Positions 29,001 through 43,130 of a stretch of 64,000 nucleotides of DNA are shown piece after piece. Under the pieces are notes generated by a model. That model saw only the letters and a program-made list of their open reading frames with translations, did no database searches and was not told where the DNA came from. A program made the position numbers and the translations under genes. The stretch is taken from contig OZ038423.1 in the NCBI GenBank assembly GCA_964036155.1, positions 54,265,249-54,329,248 on the forward strand. Reading direction: 5' to 3'. Source of the stretch: Diploscapter coronatus (lineage: Eukaryota; Nematoda; Chromadorea; Rhabditida; Rhabditidae). Position 1 is the stretch's first letter. Each line of letters opens with the position of its first letter.

Positions 29001-32000
29001 GGATGGTCGGTTGTATGCGCGAGGGGATGATGTTTGAGACTGCCTGCGCGAAGTACAGGGCGGTGGGGGGTGCTCTGTTCTGTCGATGTACTGGCAATTC
29101 CAAGTCCGAGTGCCTCGAGACCTCGTCTCGCCCCCGAAGTAGTGGGAGTCAATGCACCTGTCTCTGCCGTCGAAGTGGATGGCTCGTCCCCGGTCTGCAA
29201 ATGCAGCGCGGCCATCGAGTAGGCCCCTGCACATTTGGCTGCCAAATGAGTGAACTCTTCTGAGGAAGGCTTGCCTGAAATGTGCTAATACACACTGCAA
29301 TTGATGTTATCGGGAGTGTGGAGTGGTTTTATTATTATTTGTTGAGTCAGAACAACTGTTATTCGAAAAAAGTAAAAGATTGAAGTCCGCATACCATTTA
29401 TCTAGAATTTTCTGACTCAGCAATACTTCTATCTTAGGCTTTAATACAAATATTAACGTCACTCTAAAGGGCAAACTCGACGATTGTTTTGAGGCAATTA
29501 GTTTGGTACATTATTAGCAACTATTTTATCACATCACTCAAATTCTCTAAGCGATTCAATTCGAAAATCCCATGTTTTCAATTTTGACTGCCCTGCTTTC
29601 TTCATTCATTTTAGCAGCATCACTCAGGATTGCAATTGAGCAATTCAAATCCACGAATGCACACAAGCTCGAGGCCATTTGCCATGAAAACTAACTGATC
29701 AAATGACTCAAATATTGATTTGCATCATCATAAGCAATGGGAATTCATCGAAATGCTCATTATTTCATATCATCAAAATCATGAATTTATTTACACGACA
29801 GAAATGAAGATATAGACACGCCACACACAACAATCGATGAATCGAGATGGACATTATGGCTTGTGCGGAGGTAGATACTGCATACATCTTGCAACTCTCC
29901 TCTTGTCGAGTCGACCCCCGAGAAATAGCATGAACCATGAAGAGATAACAAAGAAAGAGGAAATGGAAATAACGGAGGGGCGGGGTGCGTGCAAAAACGA
30001 ACTACAAAGAGAATGTAATATCTACCTCCTCTCACAAGCCATAATATTAAAATTCGAAATAGCGAAGTAAAAATGAGAATTAAGGATAGAGTGCTATTGC
30101 TCGGCATAATTGTAAGTGATGAGTGAACGAATTACGAATTATGATGCATGCTCACAACAATCAGGTACAGATAGAGATTACTGTATGTTGGAACTCCTAG
30201 AAATCCGACTAAATAGAAGAAAAATCATAATTTGGCGTGCGTGATAATTTCAACATATCGGATTTGCGAGAATTCATTCGTAAGTGATTGAGTTTGGTCG
30301 AAGAAAGAGCTCGGTATTTGAGTGAGTAATGAAGGAATTGATTGATTCGATGTTAAAACAGAAGACGAAGAGAAATAGACGATGTTCGATGGGAGATCGA
30401 GAGAAACCCGCAGGCGGAAATCAGAAAATCAGATAAAGAAGAAATACAAAAATAAAGTACAATTTGATTGGTGGAAGGAAGAACAGAATCGATGAGAATA
30501 TGATGAATAAGTGGTTACTGTAATTGACAAACAACACCAATTCTGCTTACTAAACGAACCATCAAATCATTAGAATCAGTTATTTGATAAATTCAGCTAA
30601 ACTGTGTCTCTCCAAAGTATTAGAATTGGACACATGGACTGAATGATGTATGAATGAAGATGGTGTTTATCAGGGAATTGCGGAGATTAGAACTGAAAAG
30701 GGGGAAATGATCGCCTTTGAGTGGAGAATGGAAGGAAGAGCAGAATCGATGAGTCGGTCTCGAAGAACTGCACAGCAACTGCAGGGGAAAGGCACAATTC
30801 AGCACAGGGCAGTCTGGTCAGTAAACTGAAAACCAAATAAGTGATAGGTTGAAAGGTCAGATAGTGGAGACTTCTATTAACTAATACTTTCATTCCAAAC
30901 TTATCGTTATTTTCACGTTATTCTAGGTTTAGACAACTCGAATTCTCGTTATTGTATTCTCTTGTAAGAAATAGATCGAAGCGGATATCTAGTTGTTGAT
31001 AAATAAATAATTATAAAAAAATAATAGTAGCAAACATTTGACTTAGATAAATCGAAGATATTTTCCTCCGACTATTTCCGAAGACAAAAATAACGAGAAT
31101 TATTATAATTCGTGTTGTCGGCCTAACTCTATCACAAAAGAGATTCATGCCACACCACCTTCACTTCACGAACTGATTGAGTTCAATGTCAAAATACTCC
31201 ATAACTTGTCGATTTGGAATGAGAATTGGCAAAGAGAGCGTGGTCTTTCCCTTTCTGTATGGAATAGTCGGTTTGTACCAGTTGCAGAGGCAGCATTCAA
31301 ATTGTCTGGTGTCTGTCCGACAGTCTCAGGCTCAGTTCCGTCTTCATCCGAGACCTCTTCAGTGCCTTCACCATCGGATTGCAGGTAGTCGAGCCATGTT
31401 TGGTGCACTACAAATCGAGTCAATTGTCACGTTGCATGCTCATTTCCCCACCACTTCACACACAACAGCTATTCATTCATGCTTTGCTCAGCGATTTTTT
31501 TTTACTTTTTCAAAAACGTTTAAAAATTTCCGCGCAGCTGCAAACCGTTTTATGGGATTTTCCAAATGAAGCGCCTTTACATTTGAACTAATCGAAACCG
31601 ATTGAATTGAAGCGATTTTTAACGTGGCTTAGTAGTCGGATAGAAATGGTAATGTTAGCAGAAAAATAGACGATGTTAAGAAGTGAATTAATTTCGAGTT
31701 AGATTGAGAAGTGACTTTGACAAATGACGAAATTAGACATTAGGACGATATGATGATTTTGCTTAACTTGGGCTTTAGAAAGTATGAACTTTCGGTGAAT
31801 TGATAAACTCTTGAAATAAATACGTTTCAACGACAACATTGAAACTGCAAAAAAGTGAACTCCTCGATGCTCTTGATGCGTTTTCAAATGACAATTCATA
31901 ATCAAAAATGAGTTGCAGAAACAGGAAAACAGCCTCTCGAAGGACTGCTTTTCGTGCGCATTCAGACATTCAAATTGCGAGCGGATCATTGAATCATTGA

Positions 32001-35000
32001 AGTGTGCACTGCAATCTGATTCAATATATCCAAGACTAGAAGGCAGAGTGATTGTGGCTGTGGCTGAGCAATGCTGCTATCTGTCACTGTTCTTATTGTT
32101 CACGTACCTCTACTTTCAAACCGCGTTTACTAATTAGCGCAATATTGGAGTAATTGTAGAAAATAACTAACTTGAAGGATATGTGAACGAAAAGGTCCAA
32201 TTCTCATCGACTCGCAGCTGTCTGCCCGTGATTCGAGCATAGAATTCGTAGGATTCCCTCGGGAAGAGATTCGTGTCGCCGAACGAGGTGATAATCGAAC
32301 AGACGATCTGCGAGGCCAGCTTGAAACGCTGCAGGTCCTCTACACGAGCCTGGAAGTCAACCAATAAAGTAAATTTCTTTAGATGAATTATAAAACTTTC
32401 ATATTTTTTAGTTAGCAGTATTTAGAAATGGATTGGAATTAAATATTTAGCAAATGCCAGAATCGAAATCTTGGACTCATCCCTATAATCCATTATTGCA
32501 ACTTCTATCATTTGATAAAATTATCACGAACGATTTAATTTGGCACCTCTTGGAATAGTGAAAGAACCGATAAATAGAACGTATGTTTTTCTGTATCTAT
32601 AAGATTACATAATATAAATGCAAAAGCATTGGAACAGAACACTTCAATTTTTGCTACCGAAATAATAGAAGTGGCATATTCATATGTGAAAATATACTTA
32701 CTTCTTCATTACTTTGGCAATAAAAACAGCTGTTTTCATACTTTTGCACTGGAAAATCTCGGTAAAATTAGTGAGCTACTCTATCGGAACAGACTTCACA
32801 GATTAATCTCTTATAATTCAAAGCACATGACATAAATAATTCTCAAACAATTTAATTTCGAAAGAGAAATGCGATCTACATTTTTGAAGTAAACGTAAGC
32901 AATGGGAAGCTCACACTTATGTCTCTGATATTCAGTAAGCCTCAAAAGTTTGGAATAAAAGTGTTTGAAAATTGTCGAAAGAGCAGAAAAAGATTTCAAA
33001 TGATTCGGTTAGATAGGTTCGCTATTAAAATAATTTGTTTTTTTATCGATAATCAAAACTTATTAAGTTCACCTTATATCTTTGATCAAAGAGTAAATTT
33101 AAGAATGGAATAAGCAGCTAGCTTACCGCTCGACCATCGTGAATGCAGGAGTGGAAAAGCGAGGGAGCGACGGAAATGGCGATTGCGTTGGGAGTCATCG
33201 TGGTCCCCATCGCGTCTGCAGAGTCGGCCACTGTCCGGAATGTGCCGAACAGCAGTACGAGCAGGTGCTGCGAGGGCACTGGCAGTGAACAGAATACCCT
33301 GCAAATAACAAGCCATAAATTCCCCTACTTTCATCAAATAATTAAAGTCTGGTTTTGCTGATTAGCTTAAACAATTTTAACTACTCCAACGGTTAAAATG
33401 GAAAATTTGAAATAAAAATTGAAGGTGATTTTTCTTCAGTTAAGAAGGACCGAAACCGAAATCAGTTAAGGCATGATTTAATATAACAATCTCATTGCAT
33501 ATCTCACTCTAGATATCTCACCCTCGATCTCTATAAATACCCAATACTATCAGTTAATAAATGATTTCGCTCGCATCTTGTTCTACCTTCAAGCCTCTAC
33601 ACAGCACACCCCCTCGTCTACATCTTTGTGGTACCGAAGTACTCAACTAAATCGAAATACAAATTTTCTAAACTGAAACTTTTGTTCAGACTTGATGTTT
33701 TATTTTCACTAAATATTCTAAAGCAAGAACGATACAGCAAAAATGTCTTCAACAATCCAGATCAAACTTTTTCCCTCTCTGCATGTACTTATTTTATCTT
33801 TCATGGTTTACGTACAATCATTTCTAGTCTTTATTCTGATTCTCATTCAAGTTCTTTCTGCTGCAGCAATTACTTGTCTTTTCATGTGATGTGGATGAGA
33901 GTTATATAAAGCATGAATACGTCACAGATCGCTATAAATAGAAAGATTAAAGAGAAGGAGTAAGTGGAGTAGAAAAAGAAAGAAAGAAGAATTAGACAAG
34001 GGAAAGAAGCAAGAAAGGAAGAGAGTAATTCGTCGTCCCCTCTGCATGCAGCCATGCAGCCTTCTTGCAGCATAATATGCTCCTTTCTTCTCACTGCACC
34101 TTTTCTCGAGGATCCAAAAATAGACATTGCGTAACCAAAATAGCTTCTGCCCGCTTATATGGACAAATGCAGTCTCGAGAAAATTGCCATTCCGAATTTC
34201 TTGTAGAGAAATTGGAATTGGCTCCAAAATATGAAAATTCAAGTATCCATTCTTCTTCTTCCCCTTGAAAATTCGTGCATTTCAAATACCCCTCTTCTTC
34301 ATCTCCATTCTGCAGGTCTGCCTGCATGCAGCCAAATGTCCCCCATTTTCCTCTCAAATTCAAGACAAATTTACTCGGAGGAAGCAAAGAGAAGATTTGA
34401 TTTGATTTCGAGATAAGAAGAAAGGCTGATGGGAGATGTGGAAGATGAAAGGTGAACCACCACGTGGAGAGGATGGCACAGACACTCTTGAGTGAGTTGA
34501 TATTGCAGGAATGAAGAATGACGGATAAAGGTAAGCAGATAGGCAGACAGGTAAAGAGAAAGTGAATCCAATGTGGTTTTATACCTGCGTCATCGATCTC
34601 TTACCAATGTTTTCCACGTCAACTTTCACACTTCCGAGTTTCGCCAAACCGCACGTTTGCAGTGGGATCGAACTCGCGCGAGTCGCGCAAAAACTACACT
34701 CAAATGGCAGAAAATCGAGCAACATATCTACTCTACTCTGCCATTCAACCAGTCATCCATTCAATGCCAATGAAGTGTTCATTCACAATGGCCCGCAGCA
34801 TCTCCCCACTTCTCTATGTTAGTCTCAATTCATCAGCCATTTTTGGTGCTTGTAGAGGATCGACATCCCTCCGCTTATGCCTTGCAGTCAAATATTGTCC
34901 CCTTGGTGCAGAGCTCGAGTAGCATTCAGTCAGGCAGGGCTATTTGTGTTCTACGTGATCATCCTTCAAATTGCTGGAAGAGGGCACGCACATAAAGGAG

Positions 35001-38000
35001 TAGGGAGGAAAGAAAACTGATTGGACGAGCAATCGAGTGAATGGATTGACGTCAGCCAGGCAGAGGGGAGAGATGCAGTAACAGAGCAGCAACATCTGTT
35101 TAATGATTAAAAGATAAGGATGATAAGAGCTGATTTGATTTGGGAGGAGAATGATAAAGCTGATAGAAAAAGCGTTGTACTGCACAGTCTCCCTCTCTTC
35201 CCTTCTCTTCTCTTACTTTATCCGAGTTGAAGTTCTAGGTTCGAAAGCAATTCATCTAGTTCTTCTCGCAGACAAGGAGACATGGAAAGATGAATATATG
35301 CGTGGACACATACAGAGATCCAGACATATACACTCTACACTCGCACATTCTATAAAAAGAAGCCAGGCATAGAAAGAAGACATTTCTCATTTCATTCTCT
35401 ATGCGATCCAATGCAAATTCGCATAACTCATACTTCTCTCTCACACTGCTGCTTCTTTACATAGACATACATGCACAAGTTGAGCAGAAAGGGGGAGATT
35501 CTTGGAATGAAATATGATGAAAAATTGATGGAGGATGGCAGAAAAGAGCGCATAGGAGGAGCGCAATCAATTCAAATTGCCCTACAAATTCAGTCATTGT
35601 AAAATTTATCCCTCCAGATCAAGCATTCAAGCAGCAGACCTGCTAAGTTTTTAATTCGACTGGCTAATCCCCGCGATTCCTTGTTCTATCCCCTCTGGCG
35701 CTGCTCTTTTCTCCTTTAATACCACGTGTCTCCTCGTCTCTATTTCATCCCCATCCTCATTCACAAGAATCTGCTATTTCAGGCCTGCACAAATCCTTTC
35801 GCTGAGCTCGTGAAACCCCAAATCCGAAACGCGAAAAGAATCATTCAAGGATTAGAAAAAGGAGTAGAAGAAAAGGGCGATTTGTTCCAGACTCAACCTT
35901 TGCAAAAACGAAATCCGACTCATAAAAATTCTATAGAAAGTTTAAGAAAATAAAAGAAATGATCAAAATAGAGCTGGGACTTGCCTGTAGAAGACTTGTC
36001 GCTGTTTTTCGATATCCGAATTGTTGACTGCGTTATTGAACAGGGACTGCTCGTTCTCGTGCCCGAAAATACCCCCGGGAAGTTTCGAGAGGAATTTCTG
36101 AAATATCAAAAATAGCAAGACGGAGAAAGAGTGAATTACCTTTATAACCGAGGCAGCCGTATAGACAGAGAAATTCGCAATGTTAACCAACCGGCCATGC
36201 TGCATTATCTGCGCCAGTTTACGCACCTGAACATTCGAAGTAAAACAAAAGGATTTATTTTTAATCTTTTTCTATACCATTTTGAAACGGAAAACCCACG
36301 AGTATTATTCGTGCGAAAAATGAATAAAAACTTTCTTTGAATAAAATCACGGGTCTCGAAAAACAAGGCTGATTCATTTCTAATTTCGCGTTGTACTTTT
36401 GTAACGGGGAGATCAGATTTAATTAATGCTATATCAAAAGCTGTGTACCTGCTGCTGATTGCCGGGTGCGCGCCAAATATCCTTCTTGTAAGGACCTTCC
36501 TTGTTGACTTTGAGCAACAACACGAGCAAAGTCGCGGGGATGTCGTGGGCAAATGCCTCTGAGATAGGCACACCAAATTTCACCCTGAAAACGAAACAAT
36601 AAACGTATAATAGTAATTAGCTCGTTAGGAAATTTAATAAAATTAAATGTTGAAAGGAAACTTTTCTTCTATACGATAGATAACTTTTTGCTCCTCGTAT
36701 TCCACACTCACTCATTTATACACCAATCTCACTTTCTTCATAAATATGGAGTATTCTCGTAGAAAGCTGATGTGATATACGCATAGGTGTGGGTGTGGAA
36801 TACAAGAGACCATAAATTATAAAATATGCAGATAAAGATCAAAATAAACTTAAAAGAATAAAGCTAAATAACCTACTTCTCGAGTTTGCCGCGATAGCGG
36901 TGATGAACATCGTCTGAATTGCCGCATAGTACCATCCCATAACTGGCAACAGTCATTCCTCTTCGAAAAGGACTTGCTGAAATGACAGATTGAGTTATCC
37001 TTGAAAGAGATACAGGAAAGACTCGCCAGAAGAAGTGTTAGCCGACAGAGAAGCGGCAGAGACGGAGGCGGTTGGGGCTGAAGTGGAAGTGGAAGGGTCC
37101 GAGCTGGAGGAAGTCGAGTTGGAATTGGAAGCCGAGGGAGGCAGAGGCAGATGACGGTGTACAGGCAACACTGCGGCTGGAGATGCAAGGGCAGCAGTCA
37201 GAGTAGTCAGGGGCTCTGCTGGACGCGAGCAGCCACGCCCGAACTCCAACCGGTCAACTCCCGTCCCACTACTGAATGAGGCAGGATAATGTGAATGAAT
37301 GGAAAGAAGAAGGACGACAAACCTCGCAGTGGATTTGTGTTGTGACTCGGCAAATACTACTTGTGGCTGTGATTCGAGGCAGAGGCTCGTGGAGGGAAGG
37401 ACGCGCGGAAAGTTGTCGAGGGAACCGAGGGGTCGTCTGCAATTACAGACAATGCATTACGGTCAATGAGCATCTGAGTCAGACGCGGTTTTGATTTCAA
37501 CACAAAATCGAATAAAACATTTCTGCACTCTATCTTTCAAAATACAAGAGCATAGCAACCCTTTGTATTTGTGGTCGATTCTTGGAAAAAAAAACAAAAA
37601 TTAGGTGCGTTTACAGATTTTATTAACGATCATTTGTCAATGACAAATACAAGTATCGGGAAGTTTGACAAAGCCTACTTTCTCTAAGAGTAAATAATTA
37701 AAAGTACACAAATTCAGTAAATTCTCTACCTGTATTGTACTTGATTCTGCTCGCTGCACTGAGCTGGCCACTTGGAACTACTTGGAGAGTCGCCTGTCTG
37801 CTGTGGGTGCTGCGTTGTGCGGGTGAAGGCGGACGTCGTGCCGACTTGGGCTCCAGAATCGGGGTGAAAGTGCCTGACGTGAGGGATATGAGAGATGGAC
37901 TGCTGCCTGCCTGTGTACGGGGCAGAGATGTCGGGTCGGAACACAGATACAGGCTCGGCCCGTCTGTCCGAAGGTGTTACAAGTCTGAAAGGTTAGCGAG

Positions 38001-38121
38001 ACTATTGGAATGAATTGATAGACAAATGATGAACGTACAGACGATAGCCGACGAGACGCGGCGAACGACGCGAGCAATTTGTGCGCTTGGACTTGGAACT
38101 GCGGCGCACGAACCAGGGCAT
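26070..38121 (-). CDS. RhoGAP protein, ARHGAP20/TAGAP-like, long Ser-rich tail
   Basis: Exons (minus): 38121-38039, 37984-37730, 37436-37323, 37271-37027, 36976-36877, 36584-36449, 36226-36140, 36097-35985, 33298-33127, 32349-32172, 31407-31279, 29274 to an unresolved end (open to 28886), 27927-27856, 27442-27237, 27185-27069, 26888-26696, 26651-26469, 26216-26070. Phases agree at all joins except the unresolved exon. The RhoGAP domain spans about residues 266-480: KFGVPISEAF, then KKDIWRAPGN with the putative arginine finger near 304, KFLSKLPGGIF, and MTPNAIAISVAPSL. It would switch off Rho-family GTPases. The N-terminal 265 residues are basic then Ser/Pro-rich, with no PH or RA domain I can see. 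The last residues are Lys/Arg-rich. If exon 11 is not spliced at 31279, a stop at 31168-31166 gives a 574-aa form. Two introns use GC donors (after 37027 and 35985). The intron between exons 8 and 9 is 2.7 kb. Confidence 0.75.
27691..27745. repeat. Hairpin in RhoGAP intron
   Basis: AGGGGTGTACGTAAATTTCG pairs with the region ending TTTACATACACCCCT (27745), with an 8-base loop and a 4-base bulge. It resembles the tip of a small foldback element. Confidence 0.6.
28691..28750. repeat. Perfect 12-base inverted repeat
   Basis: GTAGTACACAAA (28691-28702) and TTTGTGTACTAC (28739-28750) flank a 36-base AT-rich core. It lies between RhoGAP exons on non-coding sequence. Confidence 0.6.
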
Positions 38122-41100
38122 TGGGAGGAAATGAGAACAGACAAATGAATCGCGAAATGAATGCCGCTACCCTCTCTCTTCAAATCTCCCCTCCCACATT
38201 CAAATGCCAATTTGTCAGAAACAAACGAAAAGTACAGTCCTTTCCGTGTACGGCTGGTTGTTTTGTTTGTTTCCTGTCACAAATGAATCATTCCTGCCTT
38301 TTCTTCGCGAAAACGCAGCTCCTAACACGCTTTTATTGTTGCGTTAGTTTTGCCAAAAGCAGCACTACATAAACATTGCACGCAGAGAGGGAAAATAAAG
38401 GGGAGAGCCGCAAAAAAGAAACGATGAAAAATAGGGGAAATGGAGAAGAAAGTGAAAGGGTATCGAATAAAATACAAATATGACAAGTGAAGAAATCGTA
38501 AAAGGGTCGATCATTTGAGGAATACTAAATAAAGCAAAGAAAGGAAGAGAGAAAGAAGAAAAATCAATCGATAGAAAGAGTGATTGGAACTGCATAGTGA
38601 CGGCACAGAGAGAGAGAGGGAGAAAGGGATACTATGCAAATGGGCTTGGGGCTAGGCATACGAATATGCCTATGCCTATGTATGGCTGAAGGGAGAGTAA
38701 TTTGGAGTGTCGAGGGAGGAGGAAGAGGAAGAGGAATTCGAACAAAGCCTTGCACAACAAGGGTGCTTGCTCAAATTGGAGAGTACAGAGTGGGAGAGTC
38801 GTTATTATATTACGAGAGGAGAAAAAGAAGAAGAGAAGGGAGGAAAATATAAAAAATGTTTCAACCAACAGCAGTAGCAGAATTGTATGTATGGCTGGCG
38901 GCTATAGTCAAGTTGTCATTCGAGTAAGGAAAGGGGGAGGGGAGGGAAGCAAAAGCAAAAAGGGGAATGCGCGCTACTGCAACAAGGCTGGGAAAGGGAA
39001 AGGGGAAGGGGACCAGGCTGTGTTCCCCTGCTTGGGACTGCCGACTGAGGGCTAATATTGAGAGAAAGAAACAGAAACACACAAACACACGCGTATTACA
39101 AATGAGAAGAGATGGAGAGGGGATGAGAAACAAAGAGAAGATGATATAAATAGAAATGGAAGAGACATACTGCCAAATCGATTAGCCGACACATAATTAA
39201 TGAAGAAAGGAAGGGAGGAAAGAAGGGAGAGCAGGGATGGAGGAAGAATAGAAGACCCCCTTACAGCCCTACAGAACACAGAAACTGAATGGAAATGATA
39301 GGGATGATAAAGCAGAGTGACAGAGTACTCTACTCTATTCTCTCTCCGTCTCCCTCTCTCTGTCTGTCTGTCTTTCTGTTGACATTGTCACTGATCCGTG
39401 GAATCAGGGACAATGCGAAATGGAGAGATGAAAAAGACGCAGGAAAGTTAAGATAAAACAAAGGCTGGCTGTTTGTTAAGATTAGGGATTGATCGAAGGG
39501 TTTACCAACTCTATCAGAATCTGCTTCGCTTTTTGAATACAATTTCATGTCAAGTTCCCATGCTCCATAAATTCATTGCCCTGTGAAAAGCAGGCAAATT
39601 CGTTCAATTCAGCAAGAGAAAAGAATTCAAAGGTTGCAAGGCTCGTAGTCAGAGAAGTGCCAGACAGACACTGCAGAGTGGGAAATGTTTCCGAATCGAA
39701 TCATAGTCGGTCGCCCCTCAAAGCAGCCCCTGCCTGACTGCTGCTCGATTTCCCCTCTTTCCTTCATATTTCCAAGAAAGGTAATCACAAAAGTTGAGCA
39801 AATAGAAAACGACCGAGCACAGGATCACGGCCGTCAAGAATTACGATTGAGGAAACCATATATTTGGAGAGAGAGAATGAGAGAAAAAGAACAGCATATG
39901 CAGAGAGAGAGAGAGAGAGAAACACTCCCTTCATGAGAAGGACAGATTGATTGAAGAAGGAGAAATCGATATGTACAGTCTAAAGATGCATAACATCAAT
40001 AGATGAAACGATTGAAAAAGAATAGTAACAGGAGGGGTAACAATGGAAGAATAAAATCAGGAAAATGATGTAAAGTTTGTGTCGAGATTACAAATTCCTG
40101 AAAATATTTGGAGACAAAGAGAAGTAAAAGTGCAAATGCTAGTGGGGCTTCTGGTTGATTCCAAAAATAATCAATTTGATAAGAGCTGACTGAATAATGA
40201 ACAGCTGACAGAGAAACATGGAATGAATTAGTTTATGCTGAAATAGACAATTAGGCAATCAGACAATACCTCCCAGCTGTATGGCTAGATTGAGACAAAG
40301 GCAGAAGCTTGTAGATGTAGAAGAAGAGGAAAAAAGAAGTCTGCAAGCATTATCCCAGAAAGAAGGACACGCCCCTTTTCATTCATGAAAGGGTGAATAT
40401 ATAGATAGAAGATAAAATAAATGCAACGGAGAATGCACTGAAATGTGCAACCCTTTCAGAAAGAGAAGGGGAGGGGCAGACAAGAAATCAAATGAAATAA
40501 CACGGAGAAGTTGCGAGGAGAACTGGAAAATCGTCGAGTTGCTGAGAAATCGACGATGTTTTGAATGAAAATGCAGGTGCAGAGGAATATGCAGGGGGCA
40601 AGGGAGTAGTGACTGACAGAATGCAGAATGGCTAGAGGACAGGGCCCATGGCTGACAATTCACAATTCCACAATCTAAGTGCCTGTCTCTTTGCAGCAAC
40701 TATTTCATTTAAATGCCCATCTCTCATTCCACTGCTTACCACAACCAAACAAAACCAGCGCCAAGGTCAGTGGCGTTAATTTTTTCTTACATTCCCATTT
40801 TCATTCATTCTTTCGTCGGGTTGACTTTTATGGAAAAATTTAGTGATTCTCCTCGATAGTGCAACTGGTACGAAATGCGAGAGTAAGTCCGAGATGCAAT
40901 TAACGAGGGGAGACTAATCAATCAGAGAATCGATGCAATCACTCAGTCGCTGCGATGGCGGCGAGAAATGCTTCGAGTTAGTTACGGTCCTGTAAACAGG
41001 CAAGCATAATGCAGAAGGCCGAAAGTAGCAGGTAGTGCCATTAACAGATTCACATCGAACAACGATTGATGAACCGGAAATCGACGCAGCGCGAGGCGGG

Positions 41101-43089
41101 AAGTGGACGGACAAAAAATACGAAGAAACGGAGAAACACGCGAAGGACGAGAACGAAATAACGTGAAAAGGCAGGTAGAGAGGAGAGAGAAGAATGAAAT
41201 TCGCCAAACATGGACAGAGACAGAATTCGAAGAGAAGAAGAATGCACTCAAAATGAGGTAAGCAACGAACTGATTGATCGAGCTGTTTACGCATTAATTT
41301 GAAGAAGAAAAAACTTATGCAACATTTTAGACTCGAGACCTTAGATGAATATATCGCATTAATCTTTGAACAATGATGAAAATAGACATTAGAAATTATG
41401 AAATGGGCCTATTGTGATGGAAAAGATTCCGTAAAATAGAAGTCTAATGACGTAAATTTCGATACAATAGATGAATTGAATGCACGATATGACGAGTTTG
41501 CTTACATTGGACAGGAAAGGGGAGAAGGAGAGATTGCCATAAAAGGGAGGGGGAGAAGCTCTGCTCGTGATGCAGAGATGCAGAGAAGGTAGGCAACATG
41601 ACAAGAAGTGGAGGTGTGATTCAACGATATCGATTGCGAAACAGGAATACATCAGAGTAGTCCATCAAATTAGATGCCAAATTGGATAGAGGATGACGAA
41701 AAATTATCAATTTTCTATGGCGAAAGTAAACAACGGTGAAAAATTTGTATCATTTGAAACATTTTTTTCCGAAAATAAAAAAAAAGAATAATGTAAAGGG
41801 AAAATCTATCAAATAAAAAAAACGAAATTATTTTAGCCAGAATGTTTTGACAGGATCTGATAAAAATGACTTGTAAATGATTACTGAAATCAGAGTGATC
41901 AGAGACGTAAAAAGTAGAGCGTCGCTGGGTCGGGTTGATATGGAAAACAAGATGCTCGGAGAAATGCAACTGATAAGTGGGCAGAGGAGGAGAAGCCAAT
42001 TAGGCAAGAAATGACTGGGAACAATGCATGAGAAGGCAAAGGCAAGGAATTGTGAGCTTCATAATTGAAGAATCGAGTCCATAGCAATAGAAATATTCCA
42101 CATTCCTCAAAATAAACCGCCATTTTTAATTGAATAGAAGAAAATGACGTAAAAATCGAGATAAATAGCGATAAAATCGTTGTTTTCTGATCATATCATC
42201 TCGTGTCAAATGTTATATATGTACAAACTGAAAATCCTGTGAGGAAACTTGTTCGAGTGAATGATTAAAAAATGAGAAATTAAGAGATGTTTTCGATGAA
42301 TGGAGAATGGCGATGAATAAGGGGAATAAGTGGAGGAATCTGGAAGAATTGACCGCGGTTCGAAGGAAAGTGAAAGCGGTCGTCAGGCTGGAAGGAGGCA
42401 GTCAGAAGAATGATTGAGACTGTGCCTGTGCCTCTCGACTTCACTTGTTCTCCCCATTCTCATTCACCCCGTTCTTCTAGTTTTTTTCGTCGGCTGTTTG
42501 ATGCAAAGCGATTCGATTTTGACCCAAACAACAATCGACTTTTTTCAAGGATTCATGAATTTATGCTTTCGCTTCATAAAATGATTGGGCTTTTGAAGAC
42601 GAATCAGAAACGCGATAGGCTAATGAATGAATGAATGGATGGAGATACAACTTGAGGTCAATTGAAATGTGGAATGTGAAATGAATTGGATGAATTGATT
42701 TGAATACACGGGCTGGGAGAATGGGAATAAGGTGGGAGACAAAAAGATATCGGAAATCAACTTGAGTCATTGTGTGATTTCAAGAAATATAATGAGAAAC
42801 GGAATTGAAATTCGATTGAATTTACAGGTTATCATTTACGACACGTTTTCCGTAAGATTCGAGCTTGACTGAACATAGAAAAATGAAATTTATCATTTCG
42901 AGCTGAGACTTGGTAGATATGGTCAGGGAGTCCAGGAGCACGCTGCATACTCTAGCTTTTGTAACCACCTGCTAGATCGTTTTTGGGTACCGCAACTCAT
43001 AGTTGCATAAAATTGGTTCAATATGAAGTTCATTCGGCTCAGAATTTTGCGCTCTACAACTTTGTAGTCGGAAATTTTTCATAAAATCC

Positions 43090-43130
43090 TAACTTGATCT
43101 GCTATGCTAATTTTTCGGATGAAATTAGCA
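43090..43130. repeat. Short palindrome in the gene-poor region
   Basis: ATGCTAATTT and AAATTAGCAT form a perfect inverted repeat with an 8-base loop. Just upstream, CTACAACTTTGTAG (near 43050) is a near-perfect palindrome. The surrounding 42.9-43.4 kb looks like an old repeat, but I see no second copy here. Confidence 0.45.

Noticed and set aside
30620..30893. Minus-strand frames with a CAG acceptor-like site between RhoGAP exons
   Set aside because: The frames do not fit the phase of the flanking exons and the peptide looks hydrophobic and random.
40379..42123. Several minus-strand open frames of 65-126 codons
   Set aside because: They are Phe/Ser/Leu-rich, as expected from the purine-rich plus strand, and show no domain or splice pattern.
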